Positions 9,501 to 18,550 of a stretch of 64,000 nucleotides of DNA are shown piece by piece. The number at the start of each line of letters is the position of its first letter. The first letter of the stretch is position 1. The notes below the pieces were generated by a model, which made no database searches, had not been told where the DNA came from, and was given only the letters and a program-made list of their open reading frames with translations. The stretch is from Amycolatopsis lurida (GTDB lineage: Bacteria; Actinomycetota; Actinomycetes; Mycobacteriales; Pseudonocardiaceae): positions 6,107,501 through 6,171,500 of the forward strand of contig NZ_FNTA01000004.1 of the NCBI RefSeq assembly GCF_900105055.1. The letters run 5' to 3'. The translations under genes were made by a program, and so were the position numbers.

Positions 9501-11715
9501 CTGGCGCGACCTGGTCGCCGACGCCCCGGAGATTAATGCCATGGGGATCAGCGCTGAAGAGGCGTGGGGGATGCTCGATGAAGACCCCCTGTGCACGCCG
9601 GAGTTCCTGGCGTTTCATCGTGCTCACGTCGAGCGGGTGCACGAACTGCTCGACGGCGAGCAGAACCCGTTCGAGCTGCTGTTCCCTCAGGGCGACATGG
9701 CCCCGGCGCGGGCGGTCTATCGGGACAATCCGATCTTCCGCTACCTCAATGCCGCCGCCGCAGCGGTGCTCAACCGGATCGCCGCCGCGCATACCGGCCG
9801 GCCGCTGCGGATCCTGGAGGTCGGCGCGGGAACCGGGTCGACCACCGACGCCGTGCTGCCGATGCTCGCGGGCCACGAGGTCGACTACCTGTTCACCGAC
9901 GTCTCGCCGTTCTTCCTTTCGGAGGCACGGGAACGCTTCGGCGAGCACCCCGGAGTCCGCTTCGGGCTGTTCGACCTCGACCAGGACCACCGGTCACAGG
10001 GCTTGGCACCGAACTCATTCGACGTTGTGCTCTGCGCCGGCGTGCTGAACAGCGTGCGACGGCCGGAAACGGTACTGGATCTGGTGGCTCCCGGCGGGTG
10101 GCTCGTGTTCACCGAACCCGTCGTCGAGCATCCGCACATCATGCTGACGCAGGGCTTCATGATGGACGGCCCGGCGCTGCGGTCACGCCAGGACTGGCTC
10201 GACCTGATCGGCGGCGCCGAGCTGTGCCTGCCGGGCGACGACCATCCCCAAGCGGCTCAGGGGATCCAGCTGTTCGCGAAGCGGGTGAAGGCCGATCGCG
10301 CGTCCGTCACCCCCGAAGAGCTGACCTCGTTCCTCGCCCGGCGGCTGCCCGCGCACATGGTGCCGTCGCACCTTCAGGTGGTGGACGCACTCCCGTTCAC
10401 CGGCAACGGCAAGATCGACCGTAAGACGCTGGTCGGCTGGCGCCCCGCCGCCACCGACGACGCGGGCGATCACGACGGCGACGCCGATGACGAGCTCGAG
10501 GGCAGGCTGTGCGCGCTGTGGGCGCGTGCGCTCGGGCTGGCCAGGATCGGACGGCACGACAGCTTCTACGACCGCGGCGCCGACTCCCTGATCCTCGCGA
10601 GGGTCGCCGGACAGCTGCGCGAACAGGTGCCTGAAGCGGCGGACGTCGCCTACGACATGCTGCTGCGGCAGATGCTCAACGAGCCGACGGTGGCGGCCTT
10701 GGCCGCGTCACTGCGTGCCCGAGACCGGCCCGCACCCATCGCGCGACGCGATGAGCGGGGCAACGCGCTGCTGGTGCCGTTCGGCGGCGGAGGCGACGGC
10801 CCGGCCCGGGTGCTGTTCCACGCGGCGCTCGGTACGATGGACTACTTCCACTCATTGGCAAACGCGTTGGTGGCACAGGACCTCGGGCCCGTGGTGGGTA
10901 TCGCGGTCGCCGACATCGACGTGTACTTGGCCATCGATCCGAAGGACCTCATCGGTCGGGTCGCCGACGACTACACCGACCGGCTGCTGGCCGAGGGACA
11001 CACCAGGTTCCAGCTCATCGGGTACTGCCTCGGCGGGCTGCTGGCGACCGAGGTGGCCCGGCGACTGCTCGAACGCGGTGCCGAGGTCGCGGACCTGACG
11101 CTCGTCGACAGCATCCCGATGTTCCTCGAAACCGACGAGGAGCTGGCGTTCGAGGCCATTTTCGTGCCCAATCTCAACCTCGACCCGGTCGCCACGGTGT
11201 TCGGTCCCGAGGTGGACGGCGCGGACGTCTACCGGGCGATCGACGGGCTGATGGCCGAGCATGACCGCAAGGTGCCCGCCGGGGCCATGGCTTCGCTGAT
11301 CGGCGATCCCGGGCTGGAGGCGGTCGCCGCCGCCGTGCGCGCACAGCATGAGCGCACGCAGGCCGAGCGGCTCGCTTCCTACTCGGAGGCCGCCGCGAGC
11401 CAGGCCGGCATCCCGGTCGGCCCGGAACTGGTGCCCGCGTTGTTCGAGGTCTGCCGGCACAGCATGCGGGCCGCCCGGTTCGACCCCGAGCCTTACGCCG
11501 GTGACATGACCTTCCTGCGTGCCTCCGAACAGCAGTCGTTCGGTGTCACCGCAGGCGTCGGTCACCTCGTCGCACCGTTCTGGGCGGACCTCTGTCTCGG
11601 CGAGTTCACGGTGACTGACGTGCCCGGAAACCACTTCAGCGTTATCGAGCAACCACACGTCGAGGTGGTGGCCCGTCATCTGGGCGCGTCGATCAACCGG
11701 GGAGCACACTCGTGA
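6517..11715 (+). CDS. Terminal NRPS module: docking-Cy-A(MT)-PCP-TE, cysteine-specific (PchF-like)
   Basis: 1,732 residues. Domains seen in order: TubC-type N-terminal docking domain (1-58); heterocyclisation domain (about 70-480) with D191xxxxD196xxS; adenylation domain (about 500-1310) with A3 loop YTSGSTGEPKG at 633 and A10 lysine 1299; a SAM methyltransferase inserted late in the A domain (VGAGTG from about 1102); carrier domain with serine 1357; thioesterase with GYCLGG (nucleophile Cys1504, Asp1531, His1706). The ten-residue specificity code reads DLYNLSLIW(K), the standard cysteine code. The layout equals pyochelin PchF. Expected action: condense and cyclise Cys to thiazoline, N- or C-methylate it, then release the chain. 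The cysteine nucleophile in the TE replaces the usual serine. Confidence 0.93.
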   Translation: MSAPEIVAELRTLGVDLWQDSGQIRFRAPRGVLTDEWRTALHAHKAEIVELLARDGELAAVTHDEEARHEPFPLTDVQTAYLLGRRESFGFGGVACHGYLEVRYPELDPARVEDAWNTLVKRHDMLRAVVERDGYQHVLPEVPRCPVPVAESVEAVRGELGHRHYETDVWPLFDLRVTHCPDGDVLHISMDSLIADWASAGVLLDELDQLLANPDAALPPLEITFRDYLLAERGLRDTTRYRADREYWQARVHDLPRAPDLPSLNSVESGPVSFRRLHTRLAAPQWEGLRERARRHGITPSTAVLAAYAAVLGRWSRRPRFSLNLTLLNRQPLHPRVNALVGDFTSVSLLAVEDSAGLPFHEWAARTGARMFDDLDHRLFSGVEVMREIARRRDRDAALMPIVFTSAIGLGGRTGSGITQTPQVFLDCQVTDDADGLQVNWDVRQGIFPDGLVEDMFAALEAALLRLAESPEAWLTTDLVPLPAWQAVERARVNDTAAPLTSALLHAGVFDQAARTPEAIAVTGPAGTLTYGELARRAGGVAEALREKGIVPGELVAVNLDKGPDQITAVLGILLAGGAYLPVDTTQPPLRRDKLVAAAGHVVTQAWFEDLSPVEDIPVAAGGDPDSLAYVIYTSGSTGEPKGVMITHRAAANTVEDVNRRFGVTAADRVLGLAQLGFDLSVYDIFGLLSVGGALVLPDPARPADPSHWARLAADHGVTMWNSVPAQLHMLAHYLPSESLPIPALRLALLSGDWIPVTLPGEIRAFAPGLEMIGLGGATEAAIWSIHHPIDHVPGHWTSIPYGVPLTNQTFRVLDQAHRDCPVWTAGELYIGGAGLATGYLGDDALTAARFVTVAGERLYRTGDLGRYLPGGEIEFLGREDAQVKIRGHRVELGEVEAALLAHDAVGGAAAVVAGERHGERALLGFVEPARLPAPPPPPELAMAGRFADRQVADFDAAQVARHVRLLHQAALASMREALASHPQVHERHRWLARHWRDLVADAPEINAMGISAEEAWGMLDEDPLCTPEFLAFHRAHVERVHELLDGEQNPFELLFPQGDMAPARAVYRDNPIFRYLNAAAAAVLNRIAAAHTGRPLRILEVGAGTGSTTDAVLPMLAGHEVDYLFTDVSPFFLSEARERFGEHPGVRFGLFDLDQDHRSQGLAPNSFDVVLCAGVLNSVRRPETVLDLVAPGGWLVFTEPVVEHPHIMLTQGFMMDGPALRSRQDWLDLIGGAELCLPGDDHPQAAQGIQLFAKRVKADRASVTPEELTSFLARRLPAHMVPSHLQVVDALPFTGNGKIDRKTLVGWRPAATDDAGDHDGDADDELEGRLCALWARALGLARIGRHDSFYDRGADSLILARVAGQLREQVPEAADVAYDMLLRQMLNEPTVAALAASLRARDRPAPIARRDERGNALLVPFGGGGDGPARVLFHAALGTMDYFHSLANALVAQDLGPVVGIAVADIDVYLAIDPKDLIGRVADDYTDRLLAEGHTRFQLIGYCLGGLLATEVARRLLERGAEVADLTLVDSIPMFLETDEELAFEAIFVPNLNLDPVATVFGPEVDGADVYRAIDGLMAEHDRKVPAGAMASLIGDPGLEAVAAAVRAQHERTQAERLASYSEAAASQAGIPVGPELVPALFEVCRHSMRAARFDPEPYAGDMTFLRASEQQSFGVTAGVGHLVAPFWADLCLGEFTVTDVPGNHFSVIEQPHVEVVARHLGASINRGAHS

Positions 11716-13511
11716 GCACGGTGACCGAAGAATCCGCGCCGGCGGAGGCGGAGTCCCAGCAGAAGTCCACAATGGACCACAAGACCGCCGGTACCGCGTT
11801 GCGCGCCTTGCGCAAGCCGGTGGCTTCGCAGACCAGGCTGGGTGTCGCGCTCTCCGCGCTGGGCACCCTCGCGACCTTGGTGCCGTTCGTCGGCATCGCC
11901 GAACTGGGTCGCGTCCTGCTCGAACCCGGGCCGGTCGACGGTGCCGAAGTCTGGCCGATCGCCGGGGTCGTCGCCCTCGCGCTGGTGATCGGCTGGGCGG
12001 CCAACGGTGCCGCGCTGTCGGTGACGCATGCCGCCGACCATCGGCTTCAGGCGAGCCTGCGCCGCCGGATCGTGCATCGGCTCGGCCGGGTACCGCTCGG
12101 CTGGTACTCCGACACGAACTCCGGCCTGGTGCGCAAGGCCGCCCAGGACGACATCGACGATCTGCACCACCTGATCGCGCACCACGACGTCGAGATTACC
12201 GGGGCGATCGTCCTGCCGCTCGGCGGCGTCGCCTACCTGTGCTGGCTGGACTGGCGGCTCGCGTTGCTGGCCATCGCGACGCTACCGGTCTACCTGATGG
12301 CCTACGGATCGATGATGCGCGGATTCGTGCAGAAGATGGTCGAGATGGACGCCGGGGTGGCCAGGGTCAGTGCGGCGATCGTCGAGTTCGTGCACGGCAT
12401 CACCGTGGTCAAGGTGTTCGGACAGGCCAAGCGCGCGCACCGCGCCTACGACGAGGCCGTCGGCGAGTTCGGTGACAAGTACGCGGGCTGGGTGCGGCCG
12501 ATGCTCAAACTCGAAGCCCTCACCTCGATGGCGCTGTCCGCTCCCGTGGTCGCGCTGGTCAGCCTCGTGGGCGGGATCTGGTTCGTGGCCGAGGGCTGGG
12601 TGACGCCGATCGAGGCGCTCGCCGAGGTGCTCGTCGCGATGATCATCCCGACCACCCTGCTTGTGCTGAACCAGGGGATCACCGCGCAGCGCAAGGCGAC
12701 CGCCGCAGCGGGCCGCATCGCGGCGCTCCTGGAGACCCCGCCTCTGCCGGTTCCCGAGCGGCCTCGGGAACCGGCGGGACACGACGTCGAGTTCGACGAC
12801 GTGTCGTTCGCCTACGACGGAACCGACACCGTCGTGTCCGGGATCAGTCTGCACTGCCTGCCCGGCACGGTCACCGCGCTGGTGGGTGGTTCCGGCGCGG
12901 GCAAGTCGACCTTGGCCAAGCTGGTGCCCAGGTTCTACGACGTCACGTCCGGCGCCGTCCGCATCGGCGGCGTCGACGTGCGCCACATCGCGCCCGAAGT
13001 GCTCTACCGCAAGGTCGGTTTCGTCCTGCAGGACGTCCGGTTGCTGCACGGCACGGTGGTGGAGAATCTCCGCCTCGGCCGGCCGGACGCCACCGAAGAC
13101 GAGGTGATCGCCGCCGCCATCGCCGCCCGTATCCACGACCGTGTTCTGGCCCTGCCCAGAGGTTACGACTCCGTCATCGGCGAGGACGCGATCTTCTCCG
13201 GTGGTGAGGCACAGCGGATCTCGATCGCGCGGGCCCTGCTCGCCGATACCCCGATCCTGGTGCTGGACGAGGCGACGGCTTATGCCGACCCGGAATCCGA
13301 GGCACAGATCCAGGACGCGCTGTCCGTGCTCGCCCGCGGCCGGACGGTCCTCGTCATCGCGCACCGGCTCGCCACGATCGCCGGCGTCGACAAGATCGTC
13401 GTCCTCGATGGCGGGGTCGTGGTGGAACAAGGGACGCAGGAAGAACTGATCGCCGCGGACGGCCGCTACGCCCGGATGTGGGACGCCTACACCGAGGGGA
13501 GCACTCGATGA
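11712..13511 (+). CDS. ABC half-transporter (exporter fold), YbtP/YbtQ or IrtA/IrtB type
   Basis: 599 residues, GTG start overlapping the NRPS stop. N-terminal membrane domain (about residues 35-330, six hydrophobic segments) and C-terminal ATPase with Walker A GGSGAGKST, signature FSGGEAQR, Walker B ILVLDEAT and H-loop IAHRLAT. The next gene encodes a second, different half-transporter, so the two probably form a heterodimer. In thiazoline and mycobactin siderophore clusters, exporter-fold pairs (YbtPQ, IrtAB) import and strip the ferric complex rather than export it. Export of the free ligand remains possible. Confidence 0.85.
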   Translation: MSTVTEESAPAEAESQQKSTMDHKTAGTALRALRKPVASQTRLGVALSALGTLATLVPFVGIAELGRVLLEPGPVDGAEVWPIAGVVALALVIGWAANGAALSVTHAADHRLQASLRRRIVHRLGRVPLGWYSDTNSGLVRKAAQDDIDDLHHLIAHHDVEITGAIVLPLGGVAYLCWLDWRLALLAIATLPVYLMAYGSMMRGFVQKMVEMDAGVARVSAAIVEFVHGITVVKVFGQAKRAHRAYDEAVGEFGDKYAGWVRPMLKLEALTSMALSAPVVALVSLVGGIWFVAEGWVTPIEALAEVLVAMIIPTTLLVLNQGITAQRKATAAAGRIAALLETPPLPVPERPREPAGHDVEFDDVSFAYDGTDTVVSGISLHCLPGTVTALVGGSGAGKSTLAKLVPRFYDVTSGAVRIGGVDVRHIAPEVLYRKVGFVLQDVRLLHGTVVENLRLGRPDATEDEVIAAAIAARIHDRVLALPRGYDSVIGEDAIFSGGEAQRISIARALLADTPILVLDEATAYADPESEAQIQDALSVLARGRTVLVIAHRLATIAGVDKIVVLDGGVVVEQGTQEELIAADGRYARMWDAYTEGSTR

Positions 13512-15253
13512 TTCGGGATCTGATGAAGATCCTCGGCCCGAAACATGATCGGGACGTGAAGATCTACCTGGCCTGGCTGGTGGCCTACTCCCTGTTGCAG
13601 GGCTTGGCGATGGTCTCCCTCGTGCCGGTGCTGCGAGCCGTGCTGACCGGGGAGGCCGGCGCGGCCTGGCGCTGGCTGGCCGTGGTACTCGCCGCCGTCG
13701 TCGCCACCTGCGTCGCCCGCTACCAGCAGGCGATGCACGGCTTCGCGCTCTCTCTGATCACCCTGACCAGCCTGCACCGCCGGCTCGGAGATCACGTGAC
13801 CTCGCTGCCGCTGGGCTGGTTTTCCTCCGAGAAGGTGGGCAGGCTTTCCCGCAGTGCCACCAATGGCACGCTGATGGTGACCAACGTGACTGCGCACATG
13901 CTCACCCCGCTGGTCAGCGGCATCGTCACCCCGGCGACCGTCGCGACGGCCATGCTCGTGCTCGACTGGCGGCTAGGGGTGGCGACGTGGGTGTGCGCGC
14001 CGTTGCTGTGGCTCACACACCGGTGGGCGGTGAACTCCGTCGGCCGAGGCGAGGAACTCACCGACGCGGCGACCACGGCCGCGGGTAACCGGGTTGTGGA
14101 GTTCGCCCGTGATCAGCAGGTGTTGCGCGCGTTCGGACGCACCACCGAGGGCTACCGTCCCCTCGAGGACGCGATCGAGAACCAGAAGACGGCGGGCCGG
14201 ACGCTGCTGTTGATGGCCGCGCCACGCCTGCTGGCCAATGGACTCGGCGTGCAACTCGCGTTCGCGGCGGTGATCGCGTTCGGACTGGCGCTGGTGGTGA
14301 ACAGCGCCATCGACCCGGTGACGTTGATCGCGTTGATCGCGTTGACGGCACGCTTCACCGGCCCGCTGGCCGAGGTCGCGGCGCACAGCAGCATGACGCG
14401 GATGGCCGCGAACGCCCTGCGCCGCCTCGCTTCGATCGTCGACGAGAAGCCGTCGGCCGAACCCGTCGTCTCCCGGCCGGTGACCGAACCCGGCGAGATC
14501 GAGCTGACCGACGTACGGTTCGGCTACGAGCCGGGCCATCCGGTGCTAAACGGCATCTCGTTCCGGGTGCCCGCGCGCGGCATGACCGCGATCGTCGGGC
14601 CGTCCGGTTCCGGCAAGAGCACCATCACCCGGTTGATCATGCGGTTCTTCGACGTCGATTCGGGCACCGTCTCCGTCGGTGGCGTGGACGTGCGCGAACA
14701 GTCCACAAAGGACTTGATGGCGCAGCTCTCCGTCGTGATGCAGGACGTGTACCTGTTCGACGACACGCTGGAGGCGAACATCCGCGTGGGCAGGCCGGAG
14801 GCCACCGCCGAAGAGGTCCGTGAGGCCGCCCGGATCGCCGGCGTCGACGAAATCGTCGACCGGCTGCCCGGTGGCTGGGCCACCAGGGTGGGCGAAGGCG
14901 GGGCTTCGCTGTCCGGTGGGGAGCGACAGCGGGTCTCCGTGGCCAGGGCCGTGCTCAAGGACGCGCCGATCGTGCTCCTGGACGAGGCGACGGCCGCGCT
15001 CGATCCGGAAAACGAGCGGTACGTGCAGAGAGCACTCCGCACGCTGATGGACCACGCCACCCTGCTGGTCATCGCCCACAAGCTGCCGACCGTGGTGGCC
15101 GCGGACCAGATCCTGGTGCTCGACGGTGGCGGGATCGCCGAGTGCGGCACGCACGAGGAGCTACTGGCCTTGAACGGGCGCTACACCGCGTTCTGGAACG
15201 AACGCCGCCGCACCCAAGGCTGGCGGCTGGTGTCCAGTGAGGAGACGAAATGA
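13508..15253 (+). CDS. ABC half-transporter, partner of the preceding gene
   Basis: 581 residues from ATG 13508, which overlaps the upstream stop (GATGA). Membrane domain (about 20-310) then an ATPase with Walker A GPSGSGKST, signature LSGGERQR, Walker B IVLLDEAT and H-loop IAHKLPT. It is clearly diverged from the first half-transporter, which supports a heterodimer with asymmetric ATP sites. Same functional options as its partner: uptake of the metal-loaded metallophore (YbtPQ/IrtAB precedent) or export of the apo form. Confidence 0.85.
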   Translation: MIRDLMKILGPKHDRDVKIYLAWLVAYSLLQGLAMVSLVPVLRAVLTGEAGAAWRWLAVVLAAVVATCVARYQQAMHGFALSLITLTSLHRRLGDHVTSLPLGWFSSEKVGRLSRSATNGTLMVTNVTAHMLTPLVSGIVTPATVATAMLVLDWRLGVATWVCAPLLWLTHRWAVNSVGRGEELTDAATTAAGNRVVEFARDQQVLRAFGRTTEGYRPLEDAIENQKTAGRTLLLMAAPRLLANGLGVQLAFAAVIAFGLALVVNSAIDPVTLIALIALTARFTGPLAEVAAHSSMTRMAANALRRLASIVDEKPSAEPVVSRPVTEPGEIELTDVRFGYEPGHPVLNGISFRVPARGMTAIVGPSGSGKSTITRLIMRFFDVDSGTVSVGGVDVREQSTKDLMAQLSVVMQDVYLFDDTLEANIRVGRPEATAEEVREAARIAGVDEIVDRLPGGWATRVGEGGASLSGGERQRVSVARAVLKDAPIVLLDEATAALDPENERYVQRALRTLMDHATLLVIAHKLPTVVAADQILVLDGGGIAECGTHEELLALNGRYTAFWNERRRTQGWRLVSSEETK

Positions 15254-16248
15254 TCGGGGTCGTCGGAGCTACCGGCGAGGTCGGCTCGCACACCGTCCGG
15301 GTACTGCGCGCGCTCGACGTGGGACCGCTGCGGACCGGCGGAAGCCAGGACGTGGACGTCCTCGACGAGGCGTCACTGGACCGGTTCGCCCAGGGGTGCC
15401 AGATCCTGGTGAGCTGCGCCGGACCGGCCCACCTGGTCGGCGACCGGGTCGCGCGGGCGGCGGCCCGCGCCGGGGCCGGCCACGTGGACGCGTCGGATCC
15501 GGAAGGCGCCGCGGTGGGCGGCACGGCCGTGATCGGAGCGGGATTGCAGCCGGGGCTGACCGGACTGTTGCCACGCTGGCTCGCGCGGCGGGAGTTCGAC
15601 ACCGTGCACGGATTGGTCGCCCACCTCGGGGTGCTCGACAGGTTCACCCGCACCGCTGCCGACGACTATCTGGCGGGCGCCGAACACGGTGAGGCGCTGG
15701 CCGCTTGGCGGCGCGGACGCAGTTCGGGCGTGCTGACCCGGCGCACTGACGTCACCCTGCCGTTCTTCCCCGGCGAAGTGTCGCTGCTGCCGTACCTCAC
15801 CGAGGAAAGCGCGAAGGTGGCCGAGCACTTGGGGCTCGACCGAGGTGATTGGTTCACCGCGGTGTCCGGTGAGCATGTCCGTGCCGCCTTCGACCGGGTC
15901 CGCTCATTGGACCGAGCCGACGCCGTGACGGCGTTGTGCCGCGCCAGCGAGCTGGACCTCGCCGGACGCGAGCCACACGTCGTCCTCCTGATGCGCATGG
16001 AGGGCGTGCGCGCCGGTCACCCGGTCACCAGGACCGCCGTCCTGCGTGGCCGAGGCAACGGCGCGCTGACCGGTGCGCTGACCGCGCTGGCCGTACTCGC
16101 GGTGCTCCGCCGGGAAGTGCCGCCCGGCAGGCATTTCGCGGCCGAGGTGCTCGATCCCGAGGTCACGATCGCCCGTCTCGGCGAGTGCGGCGTGGCGGCA
16201 ACGTTCGTGGCCAAGGGCGAAGCGGCGCTCGAGGCGGGTGTGCTGTGA
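15250..16248 (+). CDS. NAD(P)-binding saccharopine-dehydrogenase-like reductase
   Basis: 332 residues, ATG overlapping the previous stop. It starts with a Rossmann glycine motif (GVVGATGEVGSHTVRVL) and continues with the pattern of saccharopine-dehydrogenase-like NADP domains (ILVSCAGPAHLVGDRVARAA, then HVDASD). The rest lacks a family motif I can name. It is a cytosolic oxidoreductase candidate acting on the nascent or released metallophore. A similar reductase-like gene is, from memory, a companion of coelibactin-type clusters, but I cannot verify this. Exact reaction unknown. Confidence 0.65.
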   Translation: MIGVVGATGEVGSHTVRVLRALDVGPLRTGGSQDVDVLDEASLDRFAQGCQILVSCAGPAHLVGDRVARAAARAGAGHVDASDPEGAAVGGTAVIGAGLQPGLTGLLPRWLARREFDTVHGLVAHLGVLDRFTRTAADDYLAGAEHGEALAAWRRGRSSGVLTRRTDVTLPFFPGEVSLLPYLTEESAKVAEHLGLDRGDWFTAVSGEHVRAAFDRVRSLDRADAVTALCRASELDLAGREPHVVLLMRMEGVRAGHPVTRTAVLRGRGNGALTGALTALAVLAVLRREVPPGRHFAAEVLDPEVTIARLGECGVAATFVAKGEAALEAGVL

Positions 16249-18539
16249 GCCTCCACGAGGCCGGGCTAGCGGCGCTCGGTGACCTGGACCCCGGCACCTT
16301 CCCCGCTGCGATGGAGGTACTGGAGCGCGTCAGCCTGAAGGCGATGGCGGCCGCGTCCGGCGACGTCACCCCTCGGCACCGCTGGCTGGCGGACCGATGG
16401 AAACAGGCGCTACGGGCGCGCACACCCGGTGCGTACAGCGAGCCGGGGGACGAATTCGAGGCCGCCTACGCCGCTCTCGGATTCCCGCCGGTGATGGCCC
16501 GCTTCCACCGAGAGACGCTGGCGTGGCTTCCGCACCTTCTCGACGACACAGTCTCGCTGCGGGATCTGCTGGTGCGTGCGGGTGACGTACAATCCGCCTA
16601 CCAGGACAACGTGTTCACCGGATACCTCAACGCCGCGTGCGCCGAGGCCGTCCGGCAGGCGGGTCCGCGCGTGCTCGAACTCGGTGGCGGAGCGGGACTG
16701 AGCACCGCCGCCGTGCTGGCGGCGTTGCGCGGCAAGGATTACAGCTACACGTTCACCGACCTGGCACCGTTGGCAGTTCGCACGGCCGAGGCACGGTTCG
16801 GCGATGACCACAGGGTTTCCTGCCGGGTGCTCGACCTCGATGCCGATTTCGCCGGGCAGGGCTTCGCCGACGGCAGCGTGGATGTCGTACTGGCGGGCAA
16901 CGTCCTCCACAACGCCACCGACATCGGCGCGGCGCTGCGCCGGATCCGCCGCGTGCTGGCTCCGGGCGGCCGGGTGGTGTTCACCGAGTCGGTCCGTGAC
17001 ACCGCGACGACCCTGACCTCCGTGCAGTTCCTGTTGTCCCGCGACGAACCCAGGGACCGCACTCCGTTCCTGGGTCTCGACGAGTGGCACGCGGCTCTGA
17101 TGGTCGCGGGATTCGAACCAGCGACGACGCTGCCCGAGCCATCGTCACCGCTGGCGGCTGCGGGACAGCAGCTCTTCACGGCGACGGCGGCAGGCGTCCC
17201 CGGTGAGTGGCCGGCCGCCAAGGTGCTGGCCCACCTGGAAGGTTCCCGTGCCACCGAAGTGGTGCTGTCGGCAGCCATGGTGCGTGCGCTGGCCGACGAG
17301 CCTTCGCTCCTGCTCGCCGACCTGTCGGCGCTGAAGGTCATCCGCTATCACGGTGATGAGGTCGGTGACGCGGTGCGCGCCACGCTCGGCGTCGAACTCG
17401 CGCGGATCGAGCCGGTCGATGTCGGCGACGACTTCCTCGCCGGCATCGCCGACGAGGCCGACCTCGAACTGGACGGCGTCGACCTGCGGGCGGCGGTGGC
17501 TGCGGTGCACGAATTCGGCCGGACCGCGCTGATGTCGATGCTCAACGCGCTGCACCGGCGCGGCCTCTTCCGGGGAGGGGGCAACACCGAGCAGGAGGTA
17601 CTGAAGGGGGTCGCTTATCCGCGGTTGCTCCGCCGGTGGCTCGAAGTCCTCACCGCCGAAGGGTTGCTGCTGGAGGAGGACGGACTCTTGATCCCGGTGC
17701 CCGACGCCGAGGACTACTCCGATGCCACGCTCGACCGGGCCTGGTCACAGGCGGCCCGGGCCTGGCAGGAGACGACAGGGTCCGCGGGCACCGTCGAGTA
17801 CGCCCGTGCCAATGCCGAGCGGCTGCCGGATCTTCTCGGCGGTTCCTGCGACGCGGTCCCCCTGTTGTTCCCCGCGGGTCGCACCGATCTCGCCGAAGCG
17901 CTGTACCGGGAGAACGTGACCGGCCGCTACCAGCACCGTGCCGTCAGCGCGTTCATCGGCGGCCTCGCGCGGCGTTGGCCGGCCGACCGGCCGCTGCGCG
18001 TACTGGAGGTCGGCGCCGGCACCGGCGCGACCACCGAACGGGTGTTGCCCGTGCTCGCGACGGCCGGGATCGAGGTCGATTACCTCTACACGGACGTGTC
18101 GAAGCTTTTCCTCGACCAGGCGGCCGTCCGGTTGCGCGACTACCCGTGGGTGCGGTTCGGCCGGTTCGACATCGACGCCGATCCGGCTTTGCCACGCGGT
18201 TCGTTCGACGTGGTGATCGGTGGTGGTGTGCTCAACGCGGCCACCGACACCGACGCGTCGGTGCGGCGATTGGCGGGCCTGCTGGACACCGGTGGCTGGC
18301 TGGTGCTCACCGAACCGACCGTCGAGGAGTTCTGGATCCTGACCTCCCAGGCGTTCCTGATGGCCGAAGCTGACGACGGCCGCTCCACCACCGGCGCGAC
18401 CTTCCTGACCTTGCCGCAATGGAACGCGGTGCTCGACGGCGCCGGACTGGAGCGGGTTCTCGGCCTGCCCGGCGAAGGTCATCCGCTCACCCCCCTCGGC
18501 CACCGCGTCTTCGTCACGCGCGTGCCGAACCGAACCTGA
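16245..18539 (+). CDS. Stand-alone tandem methyltransferase didomain derived from NRPS-embedded MT domains
   Basis: 764 residues from the GTG at 16245, which overlaps the previous stop; the longer frame upstream is a shadow. Two SAM-binding domains are visible: VLELGGGAG near residue 140 and VLEVGAGTGATTE near 586. Both are preceded by the helical lead-in found in the NRPS-embedded MT of this operon (compare AVYRDNPIFRYLNAA there with ALYRENVTGRYQHRA here) and followed by similar strands (YTFTDLA, YLYTDVS). So one protein carries two free-standing copies of an NRPS-type MT. The first domain has GGGAG in motif I; both look able to bind SAM. It may methylate carrier-bound intermediates in trans, or act as an MT-like epimerase as in PchE. 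Its role is inferred. Confidence 0.75.
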   Translation: MSLHEAGLAALGDLDPGTFPAAMEVLERVSLKAMAAASGDVTPRHRWLADRWKQALRARTPGAYSEPGDEFEAAYAALGFPPVMARFHRETLAWLPHLLDDTVSLRDLLVRAGDVQSAYQDNVFTGYLNAACAEAVRQAGPRVLELGGGAGLSTAAVLAALRGKDYSYTFTDLAPLAVRTAEARFGDDHRVSCRVLDLDADFAGQGFADGSVDVVLAGNVLHNATDIGAALRRIRRVLAPGGRVVFTESVRDTATTLTSVQFLLSRDEPRDRTPFLGLDEWHAALMVAGFEPATTLPEPSSPLAAAGQQLFTATAAGVPGEWPAAKVLAHLEGSRATEVVLSAAMVRALADEPSLLLADLSALKVIRYHGDEVGDAVRATLGVELARIEPVDVGDDFLAGIADEADLELDGVDLRAAVAAVHEFGRTALMSMLNALHRRGLFRGGGNTEQEVLKGVAYPRLLRRWLEVLTAEGLLLEEDGLLIPVPDAEDYSDATLDRAWSQAARAWQETTGSAGTVEYARANAERLPDLLGGSCDAVPLLFPAGRTDLAEALYRENVTGRYQHRAVSAFIGGLARRWPADRPLRVLEVGAGTGATTERVLPVLATAGIEVDYLYTDVSKLFLDQAAVRLRDYPWVRFGRFDIDADPALPRGSFDVVIGGGVLNAATDTDASVRRLAGLLDTGGWLVLTEPTVEEFWILTSQAFLMAEADDGRSTTGATFLTLPQWNAVLDGAGLERVLGLPGEGHPLTPLGHRVFVTRVPNRT

Positions 18540-18550
18540 GGACAACGAGC

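Noticed and set aside
15936..18539. 867-codon frame for the methyltransferase protein
   Set aside because: The first 103 codons overlap the reductase gene in another frame; the GTG at 16245 overlaps the previous stop like the rest of the operon.
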